The translations under genes were made by a program, and so were the position numbers. Source: UBA4660 sp034408895 (GTDB lineage: Bacteria > Bacteroidota > Bacteroidia > Flavobacteriales_D > Sanyastnellaceae). From it: DNA of 64,000 nt. Where the stretch lies: assembly GCA_034408895.1 (NCBI GenBank), contig JAWXCI010000005.1, forward strand, positions 62,001 through 126,000, in the 5' to 3' direction. Positions within the stretch are counted from its first letter, which is position 1. Each line of letters opens with the position of its first letter. The notes beneath the pieces were generated by a model. That model was not told the origin of the DNA and searched no databases. It saw only the letters and a program-made list of their open reading frames with translations. Positions 25,887 to 33,721 of the stretch are shown one piece after another.

Positions 25887-27824
25887 ATGATTACAATCAC
25901 CCTTCCCGATGGAAGCAGCAGGCAGGTAGAGAGCGGCACCACCGCCATGCAGGTGGCCACGTCCATCTCCGAAGGTTTGGCAAGAAATGTATTGAGTGCC
26001 GATATAAATGGCGAAGTGCAGGATGCCAATCGCCCGCTTACCTCGGATTGTGTTTTGAAACTTCTTACATGGAATGATGATGGTGGCAAAAGCACTATGT
26101 GGCATTCTTCCGCCCACCTCATGGCCGAGGCATTGGAATCGTTTTATCCCGGAACCAAATTCGCCATAGGCCCACCCATCGAAAATGGTTTTTACTACGA
26201 TGTGGATTTTGGAGGGATAGAATTTTCGCAAACCGATTTCGACAAGGTGGAAAAGAAAATGCTTGAACTCGCCCGCGAAAAAAACGAGTACAAGCGACAG
26301 GAAATTTCAAAGTCCGAAGCCATAAAATATTTCACTGAAAAAGCCGACCCTTACAAACTCGAATTGATAGATGGCCTCGAAGATGGCAGCATCACTTTTT
26401 ATACACAGGGCAAATTCACCGACCTGTGTCGTGGGCCGCACATCCCAAACACCGGTTTCATTAAAGCTGCAAAACTGCTCAACGTAGCCGGAGCCTATTG
26501 GCGCGGTGACGAAAAAAACAAGATGCTCACCCGCGTGTATGCCATCACCTTCCCCAAGCAAAGCGAACTGGAGCAATACCTCGTTCAACTGGAAGAAGCC
26601 AAAAAGCGCGACCACAGAAAACTGGGGAAAGAACTCGGCCTTTTTCATTTCTCACAAAAGGTGGGAAGTGGACTTCCGCTTTGGCTGCCCAAGGGTGCCG
26701 ACCTGCGCATGAGGCTCGTTGCATTCCTCACCGCTGCGCAAAAAAAAATGGGTTATGTGCAGGTGATTACACCTCATATTGGCTCAAAGGAATTGTATGA
26801 AACCAGCGGCCACTGGGAGAAATACGGCAAGGACAGTTTTCAGCCCATCAACACACCACAGGAGGGCGAGCAATACATGCTCAAGCCAATGAACTGCCCC
26901 CACCACTGCGAGATTTACAAAGCTGAACCAAAATCCTACCGCGACCTTCCCATACGCATGGCCGAATTCGGTACAGTATATAGGTATGAGCAGACGGGAG
27001 AACTCCACGGCCTCACACGAGTGCGCGGTTTCACTCAAGATGATGCACATATATTTTGTACGAACGAACAGGTGGGCGAAGAAGTAGCCAAAGTCATAGA
27101 ACTCGTGCTTTACATTTTCAAAACCCTCGACTTCCCCGACTTTCTTGCACAGGTTTCATTGCGCGACCCCAACAATCCCGGCAAATACATAGGCTCGTTG
27201 GAGAATTGGGAAAAAGCCGAAGCACAGATAAAGGAAGTGGCTGAAAAATCAGGATTAAGAACCGTGGTGGAATATGGAGAAGCCGCCTTCTACGGCCCCA
27301 AGCTCGACTTCATGGTGCGCGATGCTATTGGAAGAAAATGGCAACTCGGCACGGTGCAGATTGATTACAACCTCCCCGAACGTTTTGAGTTGGAATACAC
27401 CGGTGCCGACAACCAAAAGCATCGTCCCGTAATGATTCACCGCGCACCTTTCGGTTCGCTTGAACGCTTCGTGGCCATATTGATTGAACACTGCGCAGGC
27501 CAGTTCCCACTGTGGCTCACACCAGAACAAGTTCGCATCCTTCCAGTCTCAGAAAAATTCAACGACTATGCACAAAGAGTGTCTGCGGAGTTGAATTCTT
27601 ACGATATTCGCGCCCTCGTTGACGAAAGAAACGAAAAAGTAGGCAAGAAAATCCGCGATGCGGAGCTCGAAAAAGTCCCTTACATGCTGGTGGTAGGAGA
27701 TACCGAACAACAAGCCGGAACCGTTTCCGCAAGGAAAAAAGGAGAAGGTGACATCGGTTCGCTGTCCATTGCCGATTTTGTAAGCAAAGTGAACGAGGAA
27801 ATAAAACAAATGCTGGCCTCATAG
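25887..27824 (+). CDS. thrS: threonyl-tRNA synthetase
   Basis: A 645-residue class II synthetase of full bacterial length: an N-terminal TGS domain (about 1-62), an editing domain (about 70-225, with the HSSAHLMAEAL metal-binding His pattern and DLCRGPHI), a catalytic core (about 245-535) and an anticodon-binding domain (about 540-640). The core zinc ligands are visible as Cys in MNCPHHC and His in DDAHIF. Start at MITITLPDG. First gene of a thrS-infC-rpmI-rplT run that is conserved across bacteria. Confidence 0.97.
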   Translation: MITITLPDGSSRQVESGTTAMQVATSISEGLARNVLSADINGEVQDANRPLTSDCVLKLLTWNDDGGKSTMWHSSAHLMAEALESFYPGTKFAIGPPIENGFYYDVDFGGIEFSQTDFDKVEKKMLELAREKNEYKRQEISKSEAIKYFTEKADPYKLELIDGLEDGSITFYTQGKFTDLCRGPHIPNTGFIKAAKLLNVAGAYWRGDEKNKMLTRVYAITFPKQSELEQYLVQLEEAKKRDHRKLGKELGLFHFSQKVGSGLPLWLPKGADLRMRLVAFLTAAQKKMGYVQVITPHIGSKELYETSGHWEKYGKDSFQPINTPQEGEQYMLKPMNCPHHCEIYKAEPKSYRDLPIRMAEFGTVYRYEQTGELHGLTRVRGFTQDDAHIFCTNEQVGEEVAKVIELVLYIFKTLDFPDFLAQVSLRDPNNPGKYIGSLENWEKAEAQIKEVAEKSGLRTVVEYGEAAFYGPKLDFMVRDAIGRKWQLGTVQIDYNLPERFELEYTGADNQKHRPVMIHRAPFGSLERFVAILIEHCAGQFPLWLTPEQVRILPVSEKFNDYAQRVSAELNSYDIRALVDERNEKVGKKIRDAELEKVPYMLVVGDTEQQAGTVSARKKGEGDIGSLSIADFVSKVNEEIKQMLAS

Positions 27825-27849
27825 GGCCGCAAACACAACAACCAAAAAA

Positions 27850-27862
27850 AGGAGGTCGCATT
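27850..27862 (+). promoter_or_regulatory. strong Shine-Dalgarno plus AUU start of infC
   Basis: AGGAGG at 27850-27855 sits 4 bp before ATT at 27860-27862. In frame with ATT follow codons for KKEYFRGRRVEREPEHKIN and then ITAKEVRLVGEN, the standard IF-3 N-terminus. No ATG or GTG lies nearer than 27941. Such a perfect ribosome site is unusual in this window, where start regions are mostly AT-rich, and it marks AUU as the start. Confidence 0.85.
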
Positions 27863-28408
27863 AAAAAAGAGTACTTCAGAGGGCGCAGAGTCGAAAGAGA
27901 ACCTGAGCACAAAATCAACCATCGCATCACCGCAAAAGAAGTGAGGCTGGTGGGAGAAAATGTTGAACAGGGAGTCTTTACCTTAGGTGAGGCACTGCGC
28001 ATGGCGGAAGAAAAGGAATCCGACCTTGTGGAGATTTCTGCCAGTGCCGTTCCACCCGTTTGCCGCATAGTTGATTACAAAAAGTTTCTATATGACCAGA
28101 AAAAGAAACAAAAGGAAATCAAGTCAAAACAGGTAAACGTTACCATCAAGGAAATCCGTTTCGGCCCCAATACGGACGACCACGATTTCAACTTCAAGCT
28201 TAAACACGCGCTTGAGTTTTTAAAGGAAGGAGCAAAAGTGAAAGCTCACGTTTTTTTTAAGGGACGGAGCATTGTGTTTAAAGACCGTGGCGAAGTGTTG
28301 TTGTTGAAGTTCGTACAGGAACTAGAGGAAGTAGGCATACCCGAAGCACTTCCAAAACTTGAAGGCAAACGCATGTTTGTTCTCATTAACCCGAAGAAGA
28401 AACAATAA
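27860..28408 (+). CDS. infC: translation initiation factor IF-3 (AUU start)
   Basis: A 182-residue IF-3 with the N-terminal domain (about 10-85, ITAKEVRLVGENVEQ and VPPVCRIVDYKKF), a Lys-rich linker (QKKKQKEIKSKQ) and the C-terminal domain (about 98-182, KEIRFGPNTDDHDFNFKLKHALEFL in parts and VHFFKGR-like AHVFFKGRS). Starting at the GTG at 27941 would remove 27 conserved residues. The AUU start with a strong ribosome site reproduces the known IF-3 discrimination mechanism for autoregulation. IF-3 binds the 30S subunit and checks the initiator tRNA. Confidence 0.95.
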   Translation: MKKEYFRGRRVEREPEHKINHRITAKEVRLVGENVEQGVFTLGEALRMAEEKESDLVEISASAVPPVCRIVDYKKFLYDQKKKQKEIKSKQVNVTIKEIRFGPNTDDHDFNFKLKHALEFLKEGAKVKAHVFFKGRSIVFKDRGEVLLLKFVQELEEVGIPEALPKLEGKRMFVLINPKKKQ

Positions 28409-28449
28409 GCAAAAAGCAAAAGGCAATAGCCGACTTTCATACCGATTGC

Positions 28450-28466
28450 CCTGCCCCGCTGGCAGG
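28450..28466. other. GC-rich hairpin between infC and rpmI
   Basis: CCTGCC (28450-28455) and GGCAGG (28461-28466) form a perfect 6-bp stem over CCGCT. It lies in a 110-bp spacer otherwise made of AT-rich near-repeats (AAGCAAAAAGCAAAAGG, then CAATAAATCAATAATTCAAT). It lacks a T-tract, so it is more likely a regulatory or dispersed repeat hairpin than a terminator. Confidence 0.35.
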
Positions 28467-28518
28467 CGGATATCAGGATTCAACAAGCAATAAATCAATA
28501 ATTCAATAAATAGTTCAA

Positions 28519-28722
28519 ATGCCAAAAGCAAAAACAAAATCAGGTGCCAAGAAGAGATTCAAGCTCACCGGTACAGGAAAGATTAAGCGGAAGCATGCTT
28601 ACATGAGGCACATTCTTACCAAGAAAAAGAAAGATCGCAAACGTGCTCTTGGTAATTCGGCCCTCGTGCATCCTACCAACGCGAAATCAATCAGGAAACA
28701 GTTGCTCGCCCCCACAAAGTAA
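28519..28722 (+). CDS. rpmI: 50S ribosomal protein bL35
   Basis: A 67-residue very basic protein beginning MPKAKTKSGAKKRFKLTGTGK and containing RHILTKKKKDRKR, which is diagnostic for L35 of the large subunit. Length and order (infC-rpmI-rplT) are standard. Confidence 0.97.
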   Translation: MPKAKTKSGAKKRFKLTGTGKIKRKHAYMRHILTKKKKDRKRALGNSALVHPTNAKSIRKQLLAPTK

Positions 28723-28809
28723 AAGGAGCACGGTAAAGTTTAACCCGGTAAGTGGCATCAAGCATCATACGTAAAGTGTGAACGCCATCACCAAAAAACA
28801 AAAAACAAA

Positions 28810-29154
28810 ATGCCAAGAAGTAAAAATTCAGTTGCATCGAAAGCCAGGAGGAAAAAAATCCTGAAGATGGCCAAAGGCTATTTCGGTTCGCGCAAAAACG
28901 TGTTCACCGTAGCCAAAAATTCAGTGGAAAAAGCATTGTGCTACGCCTACATAGGGCGCAAGTTGCGCAAGCGCAATTTCCGCTCATTATGGATACAGCG
29001 CATCAATGCCGGTGTAAGACAACACGGAATGTCGTACAGCGAGTTTATGGGCAAACTACACAAAAGCGGAATCGAACTCAACCGCAAAGTATTGGCCGAC
29101 CTGGCCATGAATCACACCAGTGCATTTAATGCAGTGGTGGAAAAATTGAAGTAG
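28810..29154 (+). CDS. rplT: 50S ribosomal protein bL20
   Basis: A 114-residue basic protein starting MPRSKNSVASKARRKKILK and containing AKGYFGSRKNVFTVAKNSVEKAL (two family motifs) and RDKRKR-like ACYAYIGRKLRKRNFRSLWI in parts, typical of L20. It binds 23S rRNA early in 50S assembly. It is the last gene of the operon, followed by a terminator. Confidence 0.97.
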   Translation: MPRSKNSVASKARRKKILKMAKGYFGSRKNVFTVAKNSVEKALCYAYIGRKLRKRNFRSLWIQRINAGVRQHGMSYSEFMGKLHKSGIELNRKVLADLAMNHTSAFNAVVEKLK

Positions 29155-29175
29155 AAATTCAAAAAACAAACAATA

Positions 29176-29208
29176 AAAGGGAACCCATTGTGGTTCCTTT
29201 TTTTTTGC
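29176..29208 (+). terminator. Rho-independent terminator after rplT
   Basis: GGAACC (29180-29185) and GGTTCC (29192-29197) pair over CATTGT, extended by A/T pairs and followed by nine T. It ends the thrS-infC-rpmI-rplT transcript. Confidence 0.85.
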
Positions 29209-29273
29209 CAAATGCGGAAATGATAGGGGATTCAACTATCCTTGTCGCTTATTACCTAACACCACTTTAAAGC

Positions 29274-30866
29274 TTGAACATTCGAATCCTCGATTACATG
29301 CTCGTGGCAGCCCTTGCTTCAGCATTGTTGTCCAGTTGCGCCATGACGTTCAGGACACAAACCATCCGTGTGAATTGCGAAACGGAAGACGCAACCCTCA
29401 AATGCGATGATGACATCATCGTAAACAACCGGCATAAAATCCAGAAGACTTGGTCGTACGTGCTCTCCGCAGAAAAGGAAGGATTCAGGCGTAGGAATGT
29501 GGTCCTCATTCCCAACACGATTGATGCGATGATTATAGGAGACCTGCTGCCAATTCCATTGGGAGCAGTCATCGGTTCAGCCATCCAAGTTGAAGATGGA
29601 TTCGGTAGAACCACCTATAGCACTGGTGCAGGTGCAGGTATCGGAGTTGCAGTTAGTGCTTACTTCCTTTATCTCGATCTTTATGGGACAGGTTTCAGGG
29701 CACATAAGGCGAAAGTCACCATTCCAGCGCTGGAACCATTGCCCGATCGTGGTGAACTTGACAAGTATTTCCTGGTGGATGATGCCGTGGTTGATCTGGA
29801 AGAGGGAGATGTGGTGTACAACTATTTCCTTAACGAAAAGAAAAAGAAAAAATCGCGGCCCACATTTTCCAGCGGCAACGATGAGGCCTTCAAAAACCTC
29901 AACTACGGACTTCGCGCTAGTATGAACAGAAGCTTGAGCGACCTTCATTTCACCGATACAACCGAGCGATTTTTTCCTAACTATAACAACAGCTTATTGA
30001 TTGACTGCACACTTGATAAGATAGAGGCAAACGAAAGTGGAGTAGGCAGCTACATTGATGCAAAAGTTGACCTGAAGTTCGTGGTCAAGGATTATCACGG
30101 TGTGGAACTTCATGCCGTGGACATTCGGGGCATAAGCAACCCGTTCCCCAATTCCACCCGCGCAGACTTTATCATCAATGATGCACTGCTGGATGGTTTC
30201 ATTAAACTCCTCAACGATGCAGAAGTAGCCCGCATTATTAAAGAACGCGATGCAGAAATTGCTGAGATAACAAAAAAGGAATTTGTGGAATTGAAAAAAC
30301 CTGTCACACCAGCCAAGGGATTCACCGAGTTGATGAACTCAGTGTTGACCATTGAAACAGAAGAAGGACATGGTAGCGGTTGCATTGTGAGCAGCGATGG
30401 GTACGTGGTCACCAATTTCCATGTGGTGGGGAAGGAGAAAAAAGTGACCGTGATATTGAATGACGGAACGAAAGTCGAGGGAAACGTTGAACGTACCGAT
30501 CCCATATACGATCTCGCCCTCATAAGCACCGGAAAAACAGGATTGACTGCGATGGTGCCACAGGAAAAAGTTTCAGTAGCACTTGGAGATGAAGTGTACG
30601 CGATTGGAACACCAGCCGACCCCTCGCTGGGTCAAACAGTAACACAGGGAATCATCAGCGCTAAAAGAACCGTGGACGACCGCATGTATTTGCAGACTGA
30701 CGCAAAAGTGAATCCGGGAAATAGTGGCGGTGCACTAGTAACAAAAGATGGAAAATTTCTGGGCGTGGTCAGTTCCAAAGTAATGGGGCTAGGTGTGGAG
30801 GGCGTTGGATTTGCCATTCCCGCACACCACATCTACGAACGCCTGAAAGTAGAATACAAGAAATAA
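29274..30866 (+). CDS. envelope lipoprotein with trypsin-like (S1C) protease domain, catalytically intact
   Basis: A 530-residue predicted lipoprotein starting on TTG. It has a hydrophobic segment and lipobox LLSSC (about residues 9-22), a PEGA-like module (about 30-75, ending VLSAEKEGFRRRNVVL) and hydrophobic segments near 85-135. A middle domain found in all three tandem paralogues follows (about 200-330, FFPNYNNSLLIDC). The C-terminal HtrA-like protease domain spans about 355-530. The triad is complete: His383 (TNFHVV), Asp413 (DPIYDLAL), Ser484 (NPGNSGGA). There is no PDZ domain. First of three paralogues in a row; 36 bp separate it from the next. Confidence 0.8.
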   Translation: MNIRILDYMLVAALASALLSSCAMTFRTQTIRVNCETEDATLKCDDDIIVNNRHKIQKTWSYVLSAEKEGFRRRNVVLIPNTIDAMIIGDLLPIPLGAVIGSAIQVEDGFGRTTYSTGAGAGIGVAVSAYFLYLDLYGTGFRAHKAKVTIPALEPLPDRGELDKYFLVDDAVVDLEEGDVVYNYFLNEKKKKKSRPTFSSGNDEAFKNLNYGLRASMNRSLSDLHFTDTTERFFPNYNNSLLIDCTLDKIEANESGVGSYIDAKVDLKFVVKDYHGVELHAVDIRGISNPFPNSTRADFIINDALLDGFIKLLNDAEVARIIKERDAEIAEITKKEFVELKKPVTPAKGFTELMNSVLTIETEEGHGSGCIVSSDGYVVTNFHVVGKEKKVTVILNDGTKVEGNVERTDPIYDLALISTGKTGLTAMVPQEKVSVALGDEVYAIGTPADPSLGQTVTQGIISAKRTVDDRMYLQTDAKVNPGNSGGALVTKDGKFLGVVSSKVMGLGVEGVGFAIPAHHIYERLKVEYKK

Positions 30867-30902
30867 ATTTTATATCCTTCATCAAAAACAGCATTCATCA
30901 AG

Positions 30903-32438
30903 ATGAAAAGAATCATTGCAATTTTAAAGAGCTACTTCCTTTTGCTTTTGTTGCCGATTGTTCTCAACAGTTGTTGTGCCATCTTCAGTACACAGAAAGT
31001 CAGCATTACTTCAGAAACGCAAGGAGTGCAACTCTACCTGAACGGTAAAGAAATAAATGAAGGGAAACACCGTGTCGGCAAGCGTAGGCCATTGATCATT
31101 GAAGCTGAAAAGGAAGGATACCTGAGCCGCACTTCCGTAGAAGTTCCTCGCAAGCGGGATCCCTTGTTCTATCCCGACCTGGCCGCAACAGTGGTTTTAA
31201 TTTATCCTTTAATAATGGACCATGCGGCAGGCGGCACCAAAATGCACCAGCGTGCATATATAATTAGAGCATTGGAGGCATTTCCAACATTGGATTTGGG
31301 CAAACTTTACGTGGCCACTAACAGCGGGCTGGATTCACTCAGTATTAAATCGCTGGAATACGCTAACTACTCGAATTACGAAAATTGGGTTTCAAGACGA
31401 AATAATTTGGTTGTTGATACATATGATGATGATGAAGAGGATGAAAGCCAGATTAACGTAACTCCTTTCATTGATGAAAAACTCGATGAGCTTAGTCTCA
31501 AAGTGGAATTGACTTCCTTATTCATCCCCTACCAGAATTACATTCAACTGAATTGTGAAATTGAAACTGTGAAAATCCATTACCTGACGAGGTACAGGCT
31601 TTCAAATACTGAAGCCACTGTTCGCTGGAAAATATTGGATAATTTCGGGAAAGAGTTGACGAGCATTTCCACCAATGCAGTTTCCGATGCTACCATTCAA
31701 TCCTATTGGTCAAACAATTACTATGACCAGATTCTTCAGGTGCTTCACCTCACCTTGCTCAAGGCATTAAAAGACGAACGATTTGTAGAAACACTGGCAT
31801 CCATGCGCCAGCTCCTGGATAAAGAACGCGAGGAAATCAGCATACTTGAAATTTCAAAACCAATTAAAACGTTGAGTACGCTGGATGAAACCGTGAACGC
31901 CCAGGTTACCGTTTATCGTGCCGATGAAAAAGAATCCAGTCACGGAAGCGGTTGTGTCATTTCACCGGATGGCTATATCGTTACGAGCTATCGCTTCGTA
32001 GAGCAGGACAAAAATTTCAAAGTTCAGTTTTATGAAAGATCTGAACATGATGCCACTGTGTTGCGAACCGATCCTCTGAGCAACCTTGCATTGTTGAAAG
32101 TGGATACCATAGGCCTTGCATCCATCCGCCCTGAACAAATAAAAAACACGCATATAGGTGACGAAGTGTTTGCTGTGGGAACGCCTGTCAACAGAGAACT
32201 TTCGCAAAGCCTCACACGCGGATACATCAGCGGTGAGCGAACTGAAAATGATATTCAATACCTGCAAACTGATACACGTGTGAGCACAGGCAACAGTGGC
32301 TCACCACTTATCACCCGCAATGGAAAACTGGTGGGAATTGTCAATGAAAAAATTCTTGGAATGGGCATAGAAGGCATTTCGTTCGCAGTGCCTTCTTCTT
32401 CCATCATGGACAGGCTCAAACTTACTTACTCCAACTAA
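30903..32438 (+). CDS. lipoprotein paralogue with degenerate S1C protease domain (predicted pseudoprotease)
   Basis: A 511-residue lipoprotein with signal and lipobox VLNSC (about 8-24), PEGA-like module (about 33-80, IIEAEKEGYLSRTSVEV), the shared middle domain (about 190-310, FIPYQNYIQLNC) and a trypsin-like fold (about 335-511). The catalytic His position is Arg364 (TSYRFVEQ) and the Asp position is Asn394 (DPLSNLALL), while Ser465 remains (STGNSGSPL). With two of three triad residues replaced it should not cleave peptides in the usual way. The frame is otherwise uninterrupted and the fold motifs are kept, so it looks like a functional non-enzyme. It sits between two intact paralogues, 13 bp before the third. 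Confidence 0.8.
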   Translation: MKRIIAILKSYFLLLLLPIVLNSCCAIFSTQKVSITSETQGVQLYLNGKEINEGKHRVGKRRPLIIEAEKEGYLSRTSVEVPRKRDPLFYPDLAATVVLIYPLIMDHAAGGTKMHQRAYIIRALEAFPTLDLGKLYVATNSGLDSLSIKSLEYANYSNYENWVSRRNNLVVDTYDDDEEDESQINVTPFIDEKLDELSLKVELTSLFIPYQNYIQLNCEIETVKIHYLTRYRLSNTEATVRWKILDNFGKELTSISTNAVSDATIQSYWSNNYYDQILQVLHLTLLKALKDERFVETLASMRQLLDKEREEISILEISKPIKTLSTLDETVNAQVTVYRADEKESSHGSGCVISPDGYIVTSYRFVEQDKNFKVQFYERSEHDATVLRTDPLSNLALLKVDTIGLASIRPEQIKNTHIGDEVFAVGTPVNRELSQSLTRGYISGERTENDIQYLQTDTRVSTGNSGSPLITRNGKLVGIVNEKILGMGIEGISFAVPSSSIMDRLKLTYSN

Positions 32439-32451
32439 CAATACAATCAAA

Positions 32452-33684
32452 ATGAAACTGATTTGTCCATTGCTTCTCCTGCTTTGCAGTCATTCACTTC
32501 TTGCTTCAGATCGCGATTCTACTGATAAGTACATCGTACCTGGAAAAGCAAAGTTTGAAATGGAAAAAGGTGCAATAACTGTGACTAGCTACGAAAACGC
32601 TCGTCAAAAATCAAAGGGTGTATCCACCGAAGAAGACAAGAGCGATGAAGAATTCAGTGGATACAGCAGTCGCCTGCTGCACAACATCCGCACGAAACTG
32701 GCCGAACTTGATCACCTGGATACCAGCGAAGTTTTTTTTCCTGACCACAACAACTCCCTAAAACTCGATCTTCTTGTCACGGAAATACACTTTCAATACA
32801 CCGGGAGCTATTTGGATTTCGTGAGCCTGACCGGTCAATGCACTCTCCGTTCATGGTATGGAAAGCCTCTGGTGGAAAGTGAAATTCATGTGCGACACGA
32901 TTCAGGCTGGGACTATCACAACGCTGCCAAAAGAATGGATGAAGTGCTGGATCTTACCATCAACGATCTGTTGCATAAATTTCTAGATGATGATGAAGTG
33001 AAATCAAAAATCAAAAGCACATCCAGTTTTGATTTTGTCGATCCCGACATGTATCCATTGCTTCCGTTGAAGCGCGGAACTTCCGTTGCACTGCAAGACT
33101 GGCGCGAAGCAGTGGTCACTATAATAGTTGGTGAAGGACACGGAAGCGGTTGTGTAGTTTCATCGGACGGCTACATGGTCACTAATCATCATGTGGTGGA
33201 TCAGGAAAAAGCACTGCGGGTAAAATTTTATGACGGCCGCGTGGATTCTGCTGATGTGCTGCGCCTCAACGCTGATTGCGACATCGCACTCCTTAAACTT
33301 CGATCATCCACCGCCCTGAAATCACTTACTCCGGTTTCCGTTTCAACATTGGGAGTTGGAGATGAGGTAATGGTTATCGGGACTCCGGCCGATACGTTGC
33401 TGGGTCAAACCGTTACACGCGGCATCATTAGCGGAAACCGAACATTCCACGATGTGCAATACTTCCAGACCGATGCATACATCAATGGTGGAAACAGCGG
33501 TGGTGCGCTTGTTTCAACCGATGGAAAACTGTTGGGCATAGTGAATGCGAAATACATCGGCTACGGTATTGAGGGAATTGGTTTTGCAATTCCTGCGGGC
33601 AATCTCTTCGACAAACTACGCATCGAATATGTGCCCGAACCCAAACCAACTCCTGCGAAAGACAGCAAGAAAAAAAAGAGTTGA
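32452..33684 (+). CDS. secreted S1C protease paralogue, catalytically intact
   Basis: A 410-residue exported protein with a Sec signal (about 1-19, LLLLLCSHSLLA) but no lipobox and no PEGA-like module. The shared middle domain is at about 85-190 (FFPDHNNSLKLDL), and the protease domain at about 215-395. The triad is intact: His247 (TNHHVV), Asp277 (NADCDIALL), Ser349 (NGGNSGGA). The C-terminal tail is Lys/Pro-rich. It lacks PDZ domains. Third of three tandem paralogues, followed 37 bp downstream by the NHL-repeat protein. Confidence 0.8.
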   Translation: MKLICPLLLLLCSHSLLASDRDSTDKYIVPGKAKFEMEKGAITVTSYENARQKSKGVSTEEDKSDEEFSGYSSRLLHNIRTKLAELDHLDTSEVFFPDHNNSLKLDLLVTEIHFQYTGSYLDFVSLTGQCTLRSWYGKPLVESEIHVRHDSGWDYHNAAKRMDEVLDLTINDLLHKFLDDDEVKSKIKSTSSFDFVDPDMYPLLPLKRGTSVALQDWREAVVTIIVGEGHGSGCVVSSDGYMVTNHHVVDQEKALRVKFYDGRVDSADVLRLNADCDIALLKLRSSTALKSLTPVSVSTLGVGDEVMVIGTPADTLLGQTVTRGIISGNRTFHDVQYFQTDAYINGGNSGGALVSTDGKLLGIVNAKYIGYGIEGIGFAIPAGNLFDKLRIEYVPEPKPTPAKDSKKKKS

Positions 33685-33721
33685 ACCTTTGCTGATTTTC
33701 ATACTCAAAGGTTTTATCATC

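Noticed and set aside
25671..26231. Minus-strand open frame at the start of thrS
   Set aside because: Antisense to the TGS and editing domains of thrS; only its first 87 bp have meaning, as an IS1595 remnant read in another frame.
30903..32438. Middle protease as a decaying pseudogene
   Set aside because: The frame is complete, signal and lipobox are intact, and fold motifs are preserved; only catalytic positions changed, which fits a functional non-enzyme better than decay.
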